Below the pieces are notes generated by a model. That model saw only the letters and a program-made list of their open reading frames with translations. It made no database searches and had not been told where the DNA came from. From Endomychus coccineus (Eukaryota > Arthropoda > Insecta > Coleoptera > Endomychidae): 64,000 nucleotides of DNA. The translations under genes were made by a program, and so were the position numbers. Positions within the stretch are counted from its first letter, which is position 1, and each line of letters begins with the position of its first letter. The stretch is taken from positions 82,641,978 through 82,705,977 of the forward strand of contig OY294068.1 in assembly GCA_958510875.1 (NCBI GenBank), in the 5' to 3' direction. Below, one piece after another: positions 35,401 to 41,535 of the stretch.

Positions 35401-37027
35401 AACAAATGTTTGGGTACATTCATTTGGTGCTTTTGTTTAGGCAAGTCTCTGAAATGAAAGTGTATTGGATTATTGTATTTACCAAGTGAGATGGTTAAAA
35501 CCGATGACAAACTGCCTGTTAGCACATAGTAACTACATGTGGACCGTTTAACTACCACCTCCACAAAATGAATCTGAGCGATTCACCCTTGTGCAGGTGG
35601 TGCAAACAAAAGAACAAAATGACAAGGCACTTTTTATGTACATGCTCAACACTGATTGCGCCAAGATGAAGAGCGCTATGCTGAGGATATCCAGAAACTA
35701 GAAGTCAAGACAGTGACTGGGTGTTGGATAGGTGGCTGTTTATTCACCGAGGAAGCATGGTACAAAGAACTAAGGCCTAGGCATAATGGAACGTCAGGAG
35801 TTGCTCCCTACATAATAATACCTATCTATTATCCTTCCAATTGTGAATTTAGTTATCATTTACAATTTCTGTTGAACAGCTTATTTTCAGTATCTTAGAT
35901 AGTCCAATTAAATGAACTAATACCTTGAATCTGCATACTCCTCACCAGGTGGCAGAATTATTGTTGAAGCTTGAAGAATTTTATCTTCATAAAGGCCATT
36001 GATTAGAACAAATCCATTTTCAACAAAAAATCCACCATGATATCTGAAATGAAATATTTTGAATTGATGATTTTTGGTTCACTGGGAAATTGTGAGCAAA
36101 TTAGATGGTTACCTTCTCTCAAGAATCAATCATTTATTTATGAATTCGAACTTTCTATACTCTTATGTACTACATATCTTGCAATAACATTTAGCAAGTT
36201 TCATCAAATACCTCCCCAATAAATCGACAGTTTCACTATATTTCAAATGAGTTAAACTAATTCTGTGAAATAAGTGGAAAATACATACTTTGCATGGGCC
36301 AAATTTAATTGAATAATACCAGTAGGATCTTCTAAATAATATTTTCCCTCAGAAACTTGAAGAATAGAACCCAGTATCAATGTGTGTTCCAAACAAAGGG
36401 TTGACAAAGTTAACAAAAAGTCCACAGTTTGCAGTTTTAATCTGCTGTTTCCATCAACACTTTTTGCAAAGCTTCGCTTTGTTCTTTGTAGGATTGTATA
36501 ATATCTATCAAGGAATAGTTGAGCTTTCCCATCAGCATCTGCAAGAAGTTTACTAGGTGTTTTTGTTGGAAAATATATCTTCCTATCAGCATTGTAGCGG
36601 AATTTTGGAAAGTCAAAAGCATTAAGAACGTTAAATATAGTTTCAGACTCATCATATCCTGAATTTAGACACACCTTGAACAGAAATACAAATAAAATTT
36701 CCTAAATATATCCTTTATGGAAAAAATTGCAAACCTCAATTGCCTTGGCGATGTGATCCATTTCAATACTTTGCCCAGCAGTACATTGATTTTCTAAGCA
36801 TTTACTTATCTTTACTATACAGTCCTCAAAGGAATCGTTATTGGATAATTCAACTCCTCCATTTCTGTATTTTTCATATATTTCTCTGCATAACGCTCTA
36901 AAACATTAATCAACTAATCTAACCGAAGTGTATTTGTACAATATTCTTACGTTCGTATACTGAAACCACCCAATTTCAGAGCCAATTGTATTTTCTTGAT
37001 TAATTTTGTAGCTTGTGATGAATCCAT
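8335..37027 (-). CDS. POLE2: DNA polymerase epsilon subunit 2 (B subunit), whole gene, nine coding exons
   Basis: This is the non-catalytic second subunit of the nuclear leading-strand replicase, which binds the C-terminal domain of the catalytic subunit. Coding exons on the minus strand are 36951-37027, 36735-36897, 36289-36674, 35924-36043, 31266-31407, 24811-25046, 13215-13398, 9738-9914 and 8335-8412. Every junction is GT-AG, all phases agree, and the exons sum to 1,563 nt, 520 residues plus stop. Human POLE2 is about 527 residues. Order of parts: N-terminal helical domain (about 1-75), OB fold (about 150-260), calcineurin-like phosphoesterase fold (about 285-520). In that fold the metal-binding motifs are degenerate (GNF where active enzymes have GD), as known for B subunits. 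Family signatures seen: EDPTGIIQL, FSDVWLD, FVFVPG, NPCRLQF, SQGHL and YDYAL. Introns 1-3 are 53-245 bp, while introns 4-8 are 1.3-11.4 kb and filled with transposons. Confidence 0.93.
8413..9737 (-). other. POLE2 intron 8
   Basis: A 1.3-kb intron with GT-AG ends. Apart from the minisatellite at 9040-9190 I see no element or gene inside it. Confidence 0.85.
9040..9190 (+). repeat. Degenerate minisatellite, unit about 35-40 bp
   Basis: Four units of CTAAATCTATTT.TAGATTCCTTGC, the third interrupted by an unrelated stretch. It lies within POLE2 intron 8. Confidence 0.7.
9738..9914 (-). CDS. POLE2: POLE2 coding exon 8 (residues 437-495)
   Basis: It encodes VTRTIVSQGHLSPLSL, VHWDYDYALRLYPLPDLVV and ends INP before GTAAGT. 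This is the most conserved C-terminal block of the subunit. Phase 0 at both ends, acceptor CTTTGCAG. Confidence 0.93.
10508..11187 (+). pseudogene. Mariner-like transposase N-terminal fragment
   Basis: Plus-strand frame from 10508 reads TVEVYIRKSGSVLAVLRAFR, ITLWVKNFRDTGSVIRK, TPENIE and RSARENATALRCRDRIVRRIL, the helix-turn-helix region of insect mariner-like transposases. The catalytic domain is absent. A CCACATCCTGTATA terminus near 11170 resembles the usual end of such elements. It lies in POLE2 intron 7, antisense to the gene. Confidence 0.6.
11355..12250. mobile_element. Foldback element B with long inverted arms
   Basis: Arms 11360-11661 and 11999-12248 are inverted copies; the outer ends share GCATTCCA.G.CAAAATCGA and the inner ends GCATGCGCGGGCAATTGCCTAC (as printed at 11999-12020, cut here to its core GCGGGCAATTGCC). 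About 340 bp lie between. No coding sequence. It sits in POLE2 intron 7. Confidence 0.7.
13215..13398 (-). CDS. POLE2: POLE2 coding exon 7 (residues 375-436)
   Basis: It encodes LPLPSFVTEGMTKILP, NPCRLQFCDKELTVFRADIL and ends ...KDEIADC before GTGAGT. The acceptor is ATTTCCAG. The exon aligns with the conserved region between the FVFVPG and SQGHL motifs of the family, and it is separated from exon 6 by the 11.4-kb intron 6. Confidence 0.92.
13860..14269 (+). mobile_element. P-type mini-element with THAP remnant
   Basis: Terminal inverted repeats CACGGTC.TACATACAGG enclose 410 bp, flanked by AGTTAGAT and AGTTAGAC, an 8-bp target duplication with one mismatch. Eight-base duplications are known for P elements. 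Inside, near 14065-14160, the plus strand reads CIVPKCKTGYKS and FKVPKDAEMRKKW, the start of a THAP zinc-binding domain as in P transposases, then a stop. The catalytic part is missing. Confidence 0.75.
15048..15440 (+). repeat. Retrotransposon 3' tail with TAA repeat
   Basis: GC-richer block without frame that ends in a (TAA)n run at 15420-15435, the usual tail of I/Jockey-type non-LTR elements or dependent SINEs. No polymerase III boxes could be pinned down. Confidence 0.35.
15536..16892. mobile_element. 1.36-kb element with CAGGGTGTCTAGCAA termini
   Basis: The left end CAGGGTGTCTAGCAA is matched inverted at 16878-16892, and both sides are flanked by CAGTA, a 5-bp target duplication. Subterminal AATTCCCGGTTTTTCC repeats occur on both sides. 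It has no transposase, so the superfamily is not assigned. The nested P-type mini-element (16124-16408) is younger. Confidence 0.65.
16124..16408 (-). mobile_element. P-type mini-element, internally deleted, nested
   Basis: Same inverted termini as 13860-14269 (CACGGTCGTATATACAGG) with a perfect 8-bp target duplication ATCTACAC. Internal blocks match the other copy in reverse orientation, with the THAP region deleted. At 285 bp it is a non-autonomous derivative of the same family. Confidence 0.82.
16930..17975 (-). pseudogene. Non-LTR retrotransposon fragment (RNase H region)
   Basis: On the minus strand 17540-17400 reads, over frameshifts, QRTA.LRITGAMRAIPA, then around 17180 a DGSKTKMG segment followed by ISAVSHGA. 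This matches the C-terminal reverse-transcriptase and RNase H part of Jockey/R1-type elements. A 128-codon frame upstream (17589-17975) is related to 63254-63600 but has no family I can name. No ends or target duplication seen. Confidence 0.5.
18530..18584 (-). repeat. Left half of a PLE family 2 terminal repeat split by BEL/Pao
   Basis: ACTATAAAAGAGTTCACA ... CAATCAC continues at 24587 as ATCACCCTTATCCACT. The joined sequence matches the copies at 1905-2118 and 45600-45720. The BEL/Pao element inserted at this point. Confidence 0.75.
18585..18798 (-). repeat. BEL/Pao 3' LTR
   Basis: 214 bp, TG...CA ends, differs from the 5' LTR at two positions (TTTTATT/TTTCATT and CTCCTTG/CTCCATG). Confidence 0.93.
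18860..22078 (-). CDS. BEL/Pao polymerase (RT, RNase H, integrase)
   Basis: This is a 1,072-residue open frame, taken from an internal Met. The frame actually continues upstream to about 22135 (FSSSEKFCENHF), so its true start is a frameshift or fused product. Reverse transcriptase carries LSADISKMYRQI and the active-site YMDD at residues 220-223. RNase H contains ADSSERAYGACVY, and the integrase has a His/Cys finger (HCGAQALLY ... C..C), then DYGGPF, FSDNGTNF and LWEAGIKSS supplying the D, D, E residues. No stop codon interrupts these domains. Whether the element is active depends on how the gag-pol shift is read. Confidence 0.9.
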   Translation of the reverse strand: MQTTKRNEEGRFIVRMPIDNNLIKNLGDSRQTAINRFHSLERKLNKDGNLKKQYSEFIKEYEMLGHMTKIIENKNNLPKYYLPHHAVLKDSSITTKLRVVFDGSAKTDSGVSLNDIQLVGPTLQKDVFSIIMSWRKHKYVLSADISKMYRQILIEKEQRSLQRIFWRAEPNIELQCYELNTVTYGTASAPYLAVRCLFQLAYENEEKFPRECEIIKNCFYMDDLLVSADTVSEVISIQCNISNILCSSKFELRKWLSNDQSIMKGLKLNNELECSVLQFGADQNNKTLGVFWNAQSDTIQYSIKKFEISENITKRVILSNIWQIFDPLGLLGPVIIVAKIIIQELWKSKLSWDETIDQGLYEKLIEFHRELPNLNKLLVPRHVMPTEYMRVELHGFADSSERAYGACVYIRSISSSGDITIHLLCAKSRVAPLKQVTLMRLELNRAVVLAHLMKRIVDDISINFNRTYYWSDSTITLAWLRGAPNKWKTFVANRVADIQTLTNINDWHHVKSTENPADLISRGIEPTKLLDSNLWWYGPSWLQNDERDWCDQNDSQMKGEIPEMRTSCNIVASTDTLDLFAKYSKVKKLQRVVAYIIRFAKNSKLSREKRNIGSLTQHELEYSLNTLLRVAQQDNFRLDYDNLIKGKPLHKRSKILALNPFIDKNNLLRVGGRIINALTNYEKIHPILLPQNHKLTDLIFRDRHEKLLHCGAQALLYNVRENDWPISGRSTAKGIVRKCVTCFKSNPRSSEYLMGNLPDCRVNPSFPFLNAGIDYGGPFMLKDRKGRGSKLSKNYVCLFICMTTKAVHLEAVSDLTSESFIATLKRFIARRGKPNNIFSDNGTNFVGANNEIKQLYSFVESVSEEIKTFLLHDNIKWHFIPAKSATFGGLWEAGIKSSKNHLKRVMGNASLTFEEFSTVLAQVEAVLNSRPLSPLSSDPEDLTALTPGHFLIGRSLVSIPEQNLIDIPENRLNRFRRLQSICQHFWSRWQKEYVSELQTRSKWKQQSSQSLKVGTLVLLKEDNVPVLNWRLGRIVEFHPGADNVTRVISVKVKDSVVKRSVSRVCALPMDNQ
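22012..24099 (-). CDS. BEL/Pao Gag plus aspartic protease
   Basis: The open frame is 695 residues. The N-terminal ~330 residues form the Gag region with the FDGEYSGWLEFRDSF motif typical of BEL/Pao Gag (about 150-165). A Cys/His cluster (about 336-400: CFYC...C, CLNCLRGSH, CKKCGKPHH) provides zinc knuckles for RNA binding. Protease follows with LLDSGS near residue 494 and LGWVIAG before the end. The first ATG is 24099; MADVLKVKRG four codons later is an equally plausible start. The frame stops at 22012, overlapping the polymerase frame by 67 bp in a different phase. Confidence 0.9.
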   Translation of the reverse strand: MKFTMADVLKVKRGTFRGKVTRMQSHIDSLDLSKIDEVIINELIARLEKFELCLDEFEKVQLEIEITMPSDTDAIEREEFEKSYFSVMSQIKTICARYSQNQTNPNSNGADSIRSVPLQNINYSNQNIKLPTIKLPSFDGEYSGWLEFRDSFKALVENNPTLSDVQKFYYLRSSLEKDASQIIKSLEVSGENYLIAWQLLVDRFENKKMIIHNHIRAIFELERLNKESHSELRNLFDNVTKHLRSLKALGQKTEFWDSLIIYIITNKFDPVTRRDWESYKYKNDMPNMNDLNDFLKTKCEILEKLEVNKSEKGKLPISTKRHSNSFHLVSQSQNRLECFYCKEAHLLYSCQSFIKLNPNERIAQVKKLRLCLNCLRGSHSSWECNSSKCKKCGKPHHTLLHLEFGNNSKEKCNAGNTKCASGSQTTSNCESHEKESSFSAGTSAEPQVLSVVRHSTEIEGTVASEMTAQVLLSTAVVLVKDKNNMKHPCRVLLDSGSQSHFITEKMTKKLGIKPINVNYVVRGVSQSLENIKRQINVNVSSYNSGFETDVSCLIIPVITEKLPLVSFKKECLTIPKNIELADPYFNKSGEIDMLLGSNVFWTLLCQGQIKLGNNLPLLQETKLGWVIAGNFHVPVMPTKTVSYFNININNYPNTIDAQIIGTFQARKNSVKIILCKQPKGMKKVDLLFVCQLIII
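24373..24586 (-). repeat. BEL/Pao 5' LTR
   Basis: 214 bp; presumed promoter for the element, transcribing leftward. The primer-binding site follows at once on the minus strand. Confidence 0.93.
24587..24665 (-). repeat. Right half of the split PLE family 2 terminal repeat
   Basis: ATCACCCTTATCCACT ... CAGCTACCAAGTAGCCATCA then TCAGAG. On the minus strand this gives CTGATGA, a GGCTAC-TTG-GTAGCT hairpin and GAAG. Confidence 0.7.
24811..25046 (-). CDS. POLE2: POLE2 coding exon 6 (residues 297-375)
   Basis: It encodes IFDKLEVLLDGM, FVFMGNFMSE and FVFVPGMTDP, the core of the inactive phosphoesterase domain. The acceptor is TTTTCCAG and the donor AA|GTGAGT. The exon lies only about 220 bp from the BEL/Pao element's 5' LTR in the adjoining intron 6. 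Confidence 0.92.
25434..25922 (+). repeat. Left long inverted repeat of the mariner-like element
   Basis: Matches 27070-27558 inverted, including promoter-proximal DNA, the ATG at 25885 and the MAQNFTNTEM codons. Confidence 0.85.
25885..26961 (+). pseudogene. Mariner-like transposase, two frameshifts
   Basis: The N-terminal helix-turn-helix region (RRSVQVHRERYPHRRIPNRQ, ISTRRLGLGIGASTSLVHNV) is followed by the catalytic core. The first acidic residue lies in ILFTDEDTF, the second in FMHDGAPPQF, the third in SPDLTPCDFFLWG. Counted in the mariner way, 43 residues separate the second and third Asp. Frame breaks near 26610 and near 26780 split it; the last part (KVYAAPVNTREKLLQRI ... FEQLMP) ends at TAG 26959-26961. 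Without the breaks it would be about 350 residues, a normal length. About four residues after FLWG look deleted. Confidence 0.85.
27070..27558 (-). repeat. Right long inverted repeat of the mariner-like element
   Basis: Contains an ATG on the minus strand (27107-27105) that starts the same short peptide and then meets a stop after about 13 codons, just inside the repeat's inner edge. Confidence 0.85.
28214..28256 (-). ncRNA. Hammerhead ribozyme motif in the 3' terminal repeat of the PLE
   Basis: Minus strand: GTCCT, CTGATGA, hairpin TGGTCGTGAAACC, GAAA, CGTACG, TA, AAGAC. The core CUGAUGA...GAAA is intact, and the closing GAAA-ACGU stem with a UA cleavage site is present. Stem I has one C-A mismatch and stem II one A in place of G, relative to the 30565 copy. 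Hammerheads are an established property of Penelope-like terminal repeats. Confidence 0.65.
28700..30345 (-). pseudogene. PLE family 1 reverse transcriptase and GIY-YIG endonuclease, broken
   Basis: Segments in order on the minus strand: 30345-29712 (QILVLNTDKCN, LPELHTSDIPLRLIVS, ISLDVVSLFTNIP), then 29626-29444 with the active site FFKRYVDDCLM, then 29396-29028 (TKEVWSQRYFHFNS, HPEDRPKNLKIIRYTL), then around 28920-28740 the nuclease part (TCSDCDGTYTGISKQYLQKR ... AKHCFDYNH). These are the RT palm, thumb and GIY-YIG nuclease of Penelope-like elements. Two or three frame breaks separate them, so it is not functional as it stands. Confidence 0.85.
30565..30606 (+). ncRNA. Hammerhead ribozyme motif in the 5' terminal repeat of the PLE
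   Basis: Plus strand: stem I GTCTT (30565-30569) pairs with AAGAC (30602-30606). CTGATGA follows at 30570-30576, then stem II GGTC-GTGA-GACC with a GNRA-type loop, GAAA at 30590-30593, and a two-to-three base-pair stem III within ACGTACGT. Predicted cleavage is after the A at 30601. One extra U lies between CTGATGA and stem II. Because this repeat is inverted, the ribozyme is antisense to the element's ORF. Confidence 0.75.
31266..31407 (-). CDS. POLE2: POLE2 coding exon 5 (residues 249-296)
   Basis: The exon begins after ...ATATTTTAG and encodes PSFGNLNYFGG, then QIMLFFSDVWLDHPL, the first strand of the phosphoesterase-like fold. The donor is CTT|GTAAGT. Frame and the NxxYFGG and SDVWLD motifs identify it although it is isolated between two large introns. 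Confidence 0.88.
31800..33560 (-). pseudogene. Mariner transposase pseudogene (interrupted)
   Basis: N-terminal block: ERYSHQEHAEIV and RRLANAILQNGTVNDVI. After the insertion: RPRSGRSNENIELV, STSRRVAQLGLSERTLRRIL, then LIMNDEANFCLSSHVNKQNY with the first catalytic Asp. FWFQQDGATCHTA supplies the second and a shifted SPDL...DFF the third. Several frameshifts and stops are present downstream of 32090. The sequence is dead. Confidence 0.75.
32614..33345. mobile_element. Foldback element C, nested in the mariner
   Basis: Termini TAGTCCAGG on both sides in inverted orientation, followed by AAAATAAAAAAAA tracts. The interior is itself palindromic: 32940-33120 pairs with 33130-33290 (ATCACGATTCCGCTGTTATT and inverse; GAGATTTTCCTGAGACGGTT and inverse). 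It has the same terminal type as element A (6488-7065). No coding sequence. Confidence 0.7.
34183..34401 (+). pseudogene. Possible THAP-domain remnant
   Basis: MPLCCVFCT is followed by a stop, then an open frame ends with SVPNKISYVRNHFVHCE. The spacing from a CC..C start to an HF resembles a THAP zinc module (C..C ... C..HF), but the second cysteine is not visible. Weak. Confidence 0.25.
35560..35800 (+). pseudogene. Non-LTR retrotransposon C-terminal fragment
   Basis: LCRWCKQKNKMTRHFLCTC (about 35590-35650) matches the C-x2-C...H...C motif at the end of I/R1-type ORF2 proteins, followed by shifted-frame remnants up to TTCACCGAGGAAGCATGG. No ends seen. Confidence 0.5.
35924..36043 (-). CDS. 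POLE2: POLE2 coding exon 4 (residues 209-249)
   Basis: The exon encodes YHGGFFVENGFVLINGLYED and the following strand of the OB fold, ending in EEYADS plus AG of an Arg codon before GTATTAG. The length of 120 nt fits one completing base, 39 codons and two leftover bases. It sits just before the transposon-filled intron 4. Confidence 0.88.
36289..36674 (-). CDS. POLE2: POLE2 coding exon 3 (residues 81-209)
   Basis: This is the largest coding exon. It carries the family signatures FDFPKFRY, the FLDRYYTILQRT stretch and EDPTGIIQLNLAHAK at the start of the OB fold. The acceptor is TTCAAG before GTGTGTC, and the donor AA|GTATGT leaves two bases of a Lys codon. Confidence 0.92.
36735..36897 (-). 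CDS. POLE2: POLE2 coding exon 2 (residues 26-80)
   Basis: The acceptor is ...GTTTTAG and the donor GAG|GTTTGC. The exon encodes the rest of the N-terminal helical domain (ALCREIYEKY ... DHIAKAIE). Length 163 nt is 1 plus 54 codons, so it takes exon 1's leftover two bases and ends in phase 0. The flanking introns are only 53 and 60 bp. Confidence 0.85.
36951..37027 (-). CDS. POLE2: POLE2 coding exon 1 (residues 1-26)
   Basis: It opens with ATG at 37027-37025 (MDSSQATKL...) and ends ...CGAAC before a GTAAGAAT donor, leaving two bases of a Thr codon. It encodes the start of the N-terminal helical domain. The ATG was chosen because the reading frame matches the amphipathic first helix of the family and joins exon 2 in frame. 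Transcription start and 5' UTR are not identified. Confidence 0.8.
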
Positions 37028-37106
37028 TACACCAAGACTCAAAACAAAATATTAAATATATACATCTACAATGTTTATAATAATTAGGCTATGTTATTTG
37101 GATTAT

Positions 37107-37144
37107 CATAGATATTATTGTATTTATATAATATAATATCTATG
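37107..37144. repeat. Hairpin just upstream of POLE2
   Basis: CATAGATATT and AATATCTATG arms 18 nt apart, about 80 bp before the POLE2 ATG. The arms match those of the perfect hairpin at 51441-51481. Confidence 0.6.
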
Positions 37145-37149
37145 GGGAA

Positions 37150-37690
37150 AGTGGATTATTTTTTCTTCAGAGCCTCAGACTAATAAATAGAATAAATGGA
37201 TGTTAATCTGAGACTCGGATGTTTTCGCGGTTTTCATATCAACATAGAGATTGTCTTAATTTTCTATGGGCATTACATTTTATCTATTAACTACACTTCT
37301 ATAGATAATGCCCAAGAATCACCAACACCAAGTTATAGTTATTGAGAGCCCATTCGACATTAACTTTTCTATATTTTTGTTAATACTAGGCTAGTATTTG
37401 AAAATAATTGATGTTTTTTCAGACTAAGGAATAAGGATGAAGAAAGTATAAGTATAGTTCTTCTTTGGTCAGTTATGGTAGATTGTTCTATGAACACCAA
37501 AGAATAAAAGTACCTATATTCTGTGATAATTCAATAATAAACTTTATTATCATTCAAACTTGTAAGATGTTTGTAAATCTTAATTGGCGGTTTCAGGTTA
37601 ATGAATTGAATTAAATTAAATAACATTGACGCTTATAGAATTTTTTACCTCTAGTTTTATTCCAATTACCTCTATGATATAGATCCATAT
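37150..37690. other. Intergenic stretch upstream of POLE2
   Basis: AT-rich. It should hold the POLE2 promoter, but no TATA box, initiator or CpG-like block can be supported. Confidence 0.3.
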
Positions 37691-37693
37691 ATT

Positions 37694-38150
37694 CAGAGCC
37701 GTAACTAGGTGGATGGCGCCCGTGGCGAACATGTATGTTTGCGCCCCCTAACAATAGTAAAACCTCATATAGTATGTAGCTAATATTATTCAGATCAAAA
37801 GTCATTTTTTTATACAAATAAAAATTTCTGGGGTATCCAAATAACTGTTTATTATTTCCTCAAAGTATGTAACAAAAATAAAATAAATAAATAAAGATTC
37901 TTACAACTCAAATGAAAAACTGAAAAACATAAATACATATATCAACTAAGGTACTCAATCGATAATAAAATCAGTCACAAAAAATAAAGGAACCATTTCC
38001 GTAGTAGGTACTTTGGATAGGCAATTATTGAAGATTAAAGATGAACTTTATTATTACCTACCGCCATTCTACGTATTCATTGAAACTTTACGTTCGATTT
38101 TTGGCGCCCGCGGCAAAAGCCTCCCTTGCCCCACCCTAGTTACGGCCCTG
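37694..38150. mobile_element. hAT-type mini-element, 457 bp
   Basis: CAGAGCCGTAACTAGG.TGG at the left and its inverse CCACCCTAGTTACGGCCCTG at the right, with the perfect 8-bp target duplication CATATATT. Subterminal GGCGCCCG.GGC blocks are mirrored. No coding sequence. The target duplication and ends fit hAT. Confidence 0.85.
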
Positions 38151-38499
38151 CATATATTAATACTCTCCTATATTGCTAGTGTCCTATTTCAATACCCTAT
38201 AGAGTGTATTGTCCATACTCATACTGGTCTATAACAAAGTCTGGAAATGGCTGCACATGTGCGACATTCGCAGATTCCAAATGTTGCACGTTGCAGTTGT
38301 CTGGGCTGCAATGGCGGCTGGTACTCAAGGGCACAAGTGCACGTGCCCACCCAACCACCAAGATAAATACAGAAAGAAATTCGCATGTAATTCAGTGCAT
38401 TATTTTATTCCGCACGTCAAGCGGAATCCTATTCCTAACGCTTAAAGCTGTGTTCTGGGGAAGGGGAACGTTCTGAAGTGTACCTATTTCAAGTATGAT

Positions 38500-38796
38500 T
38501 CGGCTGACTACGGTTATCTTCGTTATACACGCTTATACCGTCGGTTTTAGGCACAAAGCATCGTGTCTATCAAGATCTGCACCAGTTGACCAGTTCTTAC
38601 AGGCCGGAATGATCTTCAAGTTCGAACGCAGCGAAGACCGAATTCCGCCCGAAACACCGATGATCAGAACCACTAATACGACCTTGTGGCCTGGGTATAG
38701 CGTGCGGAGCTCGAACAGGAGATCTTGATATTTTGTCCATTTTTCCTCCTCTTTCAAGACTATGTTATTCTCCGCTGGAGAAGAATATGAAGCCAT
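38500..38796 (-). pseudogene. Fragment of a retroelement polyprotein C-terminus
   Basis: The minus-strand frame reads NNIVLKEEEKWTKYQDLL, YPGHKVVLVVLIIGVSGG and LRSNLKIIPACKNW. This pattern (E.EK..KYQ.L...L...Y....V..VVIGA.G) is common after the reverse transcriptase of some insect non-LTR polyproteins. It is short and has no ends. A host exon is the alternative. Confidence 0.45.
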
Positions 38797-38829
38797 AGTA
38801 AGTATTATTAATTTTTTTAATATGCAAAA

Positions 38830-39275
38830 AGAAATCGTACTAATGTGTCTATATTTGAGGGAAGCATTTGATCTTGTGAATCATCACATATTGTTGGAAA
38901 AGCTTGAAGTCTATGGAATACGAGGAAATTAATTCGCTTCTACCTACAGAACATACAGGAATATATTCTAGAGACCGATAAGTTTGAATCAATATATCTA
39001 GTTATTCACCAATGCTTACATCAAGGCCCAATTCTGGATCCTCTTCCTTACATTTTATACACCAATGACTTACCTTCAGCCATCAAAGGAAAACTTGAAC
39101 AATTTGTAGATGATACTTCTTGCGTATTTGGGGAAGAGACTACATCACATATGAAGGAAACTAAAGTTGATGCTCCGAAGACCCTGGATAATTGGTTTAA
39201 ATCAAATAAGGTTACCTTGAATCTGGATTAAACACAACTCATTCATTTTAATTATTCCAGGGGGAAAATAAGTCT
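38830..39275 (+). pseudogene. Non-LTR reverse-transcriptase fragment
   Basis: In plus frames with breaks: LREAFDLVNHHILLEKLE, HQCLHQGPILDPLPYILYTNDLP, LEQFVDDTSCVFG (the F.DD active site), LDNWFKSNKVTLNLD and IHFNYS. This is the palm domain of a Jockey/CR1-type element, with a stop near 38927 and frame shifts. Confidence 0.7.
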
Positions 39276-40330
39276 ATAAATAATCAAAGAAAAATGATAT
39301 CACATGCTTCAGTATTATTCCTAGGATTTCATATAGATTCACGGCTAAATTAATATGTACATGTCATGATTGAAGAGATACTGAATAATACATTTTAAAT
39401 GAAATAATCAACACAAAATATTGAGACCTGTCTTCTGAAGAGAATTAAAATGATTAAAGAAAATTAATCACGTTAAACTAGATAAAATATTCAAATTTCA
39501 GCTAACTTCGAAACTGCGAATTTGATATAACATGAAATTAAGATTTCGCGCAAAATTATAATATTAAATGACACAGTAGGAGGTGTATTATATGAAAGAA
39601 ATTTCATTTGTACAAACACAATAAACGAAGGATCAATGTTAATAGGTCCCTGAATATAGACCACTAACAACTAAACATCATAATTTTTTCAAATCGTACT
39701 TTTATATTACATGTAAAACACATTTTATCTATTTTTGTAACATTTTATTCTGAAATATTCAATTTACGTAAGTATTCTTGTTTCATTTTTTAAACTCTTT
39801 CTATTTAATAGAGTAATATTTCAAAATAATTTGCCATTGCAATGTCACATCAAAAATACTATTACAGGAAAGTTGCGTTATCAAGTAGGAACCTGGCAAA
39901 TTATTATTTGAAAATTTTTAAAAAGCTGATCGTGATATTCGAAAATTTGAAGAATCGGCATATATATCCTTTTCTCAATCATAATCTGCCCCTGGCAAAC
40001 CCACATCATTGTGTATTTTAAAGGATTTTTGATCAGCTGCAATGGCAATGACTAAAGATTGAATAATAATTTATTTCTTATGGTTTTGAAAAGAAACTCA
40101 GAGTAATATGGATTCAAGGTTTCCCTATCTTTTTGTTTCATATTCTGCTGGTAAAGAGATAATTATTTCTCTATAGATTTTTCGTTTACCTAGTTCTACT
40201 TGATGTATTCCAATTTTATTTTCCAAATATGTAGAATAACGAAATAAAACACAAATTTAAATTTACCCGAACTGCAAAGTTTACATGCTGACAATTGTTT
40301 CGTCAAACAGTGGCATTTTCAAAAGATTAT
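39276..40330. other. Intergenic DNA, nothing recognised
   Basis: AT-rich with no convincing frame, repeat boundary or RNA gene. Confidence 0.4.
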
Positions 40331-40760
40331 GCTACAATTATATAATGTAGGGTGGGCTGTACTTTGGATTGGAGAGGGAAAGGTTATTTATACAAAATTT
40401 CCTGCAATCGTCAAATATCAAGTTGGTCATTGAAGTACTATTGTCTCGCTTTAGAATTTCTATGGATTCCAAAATATTTAATTTTTGACGCTTCCTTTCT
40501 CAAACCGGACACTACATATTCGGGAGAAACGTCATAAGCTAAGTATTTTTGAATTCATAGAAATATTAAAGCATATTACCTACCTAATTCAATTTTAAAT
40601 GACCAACTTTAACTTTAACTCACCGAGTGTTAATAATTTTGTGAGTAACCTCTCCTTCTCCAGCCCATAGTCCAACCCTTACATTATATTATTGTTTTAT
40701 TCAATTTCAAAATGTAACCGCGTGACAAAACAATTTTTAGTAGGTATACTTGTAGTTCGT
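40330..40760 (+). pseudogene. Decayed PLE 3' end (GIY-YIG region)
   Basis: LYKISCNRQ near 40390, then HKLSIFEFIEILKHIT and SPSVNNFVSNLS. These line up with HKLNILESIEILKHS and SPLVNNLVNSLP at the end of the 2846-3553 copy. The nuclease core is lost. Confidence 0.5.
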
Positions 40761-41094
40761 GAAAATTAAAATTTGTGTTTTATTTCTTTATTCAATATAT
40801 TTGTCCTAATCATGTCACTAACTGGCTATTGCAGTTTGGGAGATGCTAATAATGCGGAATTAATCTTGTTTGGGTTATTTGAAATGACGTGGGTCACAAC
40901 AAAAAAAAACAAAAGTGGAGAATTATTTAAATCTACTTAAATGAAAGAACAGTCTTCTCAATATGTCCAACATTCAATTGAATTATTGTAGAATTTTTAA
41001 ACTGAAGTTAATTAATTCCAGTCAAAGTAAAATACCAACTCTCTTGTTGTTATAAGGATATTTACATTATTCCCACAAATGAAAATTACTCTGA

Positions 41095-41535
41095 ATTGAT
41101 GACATAAATTGTCTCAGAAATAATGAGTATGTTTAGACAATTCTGATTTTCAACTACTTTGCGCGTGCACTTTCAGAAGGGGAAGAAAATTCAAAATGAC
41201 ATCAATTATCCTAATCGATCAGGGAGATCCATACACTACTTCTGAGTATTGTATCCATTGTATGCCACTCACTGTTTGGGTGGGATCCTATTGTGAAAAA
41301 TTAATAATTCTCATACTACTTGGTTTGGGCTCATAAGTCTATGTTTTCAGGGTTTCCTCCCCACACTAAAAGGAAATTAATAATATAAAAATCTCCAAGT
41401 TTTGTTAATGTTGTCATTGAATTTCGAATTGTTTCATTTGAACATAAAATCTGAGATAATCAAGATTTGCAACTTGAATAATAAAATGTGAATAAAACAC
41501 AAACTTGCACTAACATAATAATATATTTATGATAT
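41095..41535 (+). repeat. Direct repeat, left copy
   Basis: GACATAAATTGT.TCAGAA, TTTCAGAAGGG.AAGAAAATTC and TTGTTTCATTTGAACATAAA recur in the same order at 43660-43945. The two copies flank the 42334-43125 gene. Confidence 0.6.

Larger units (their letters stand above)
31408..35923 (-). other. POLE2 intron 4 (4.5 kb)
   Basis: Contains a mariner-like element split by a foldback element, a possible THAP remnant and a non-LTR fragment. The interval 34420-35400 has scattered short frames only. Confidence 0.8.
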
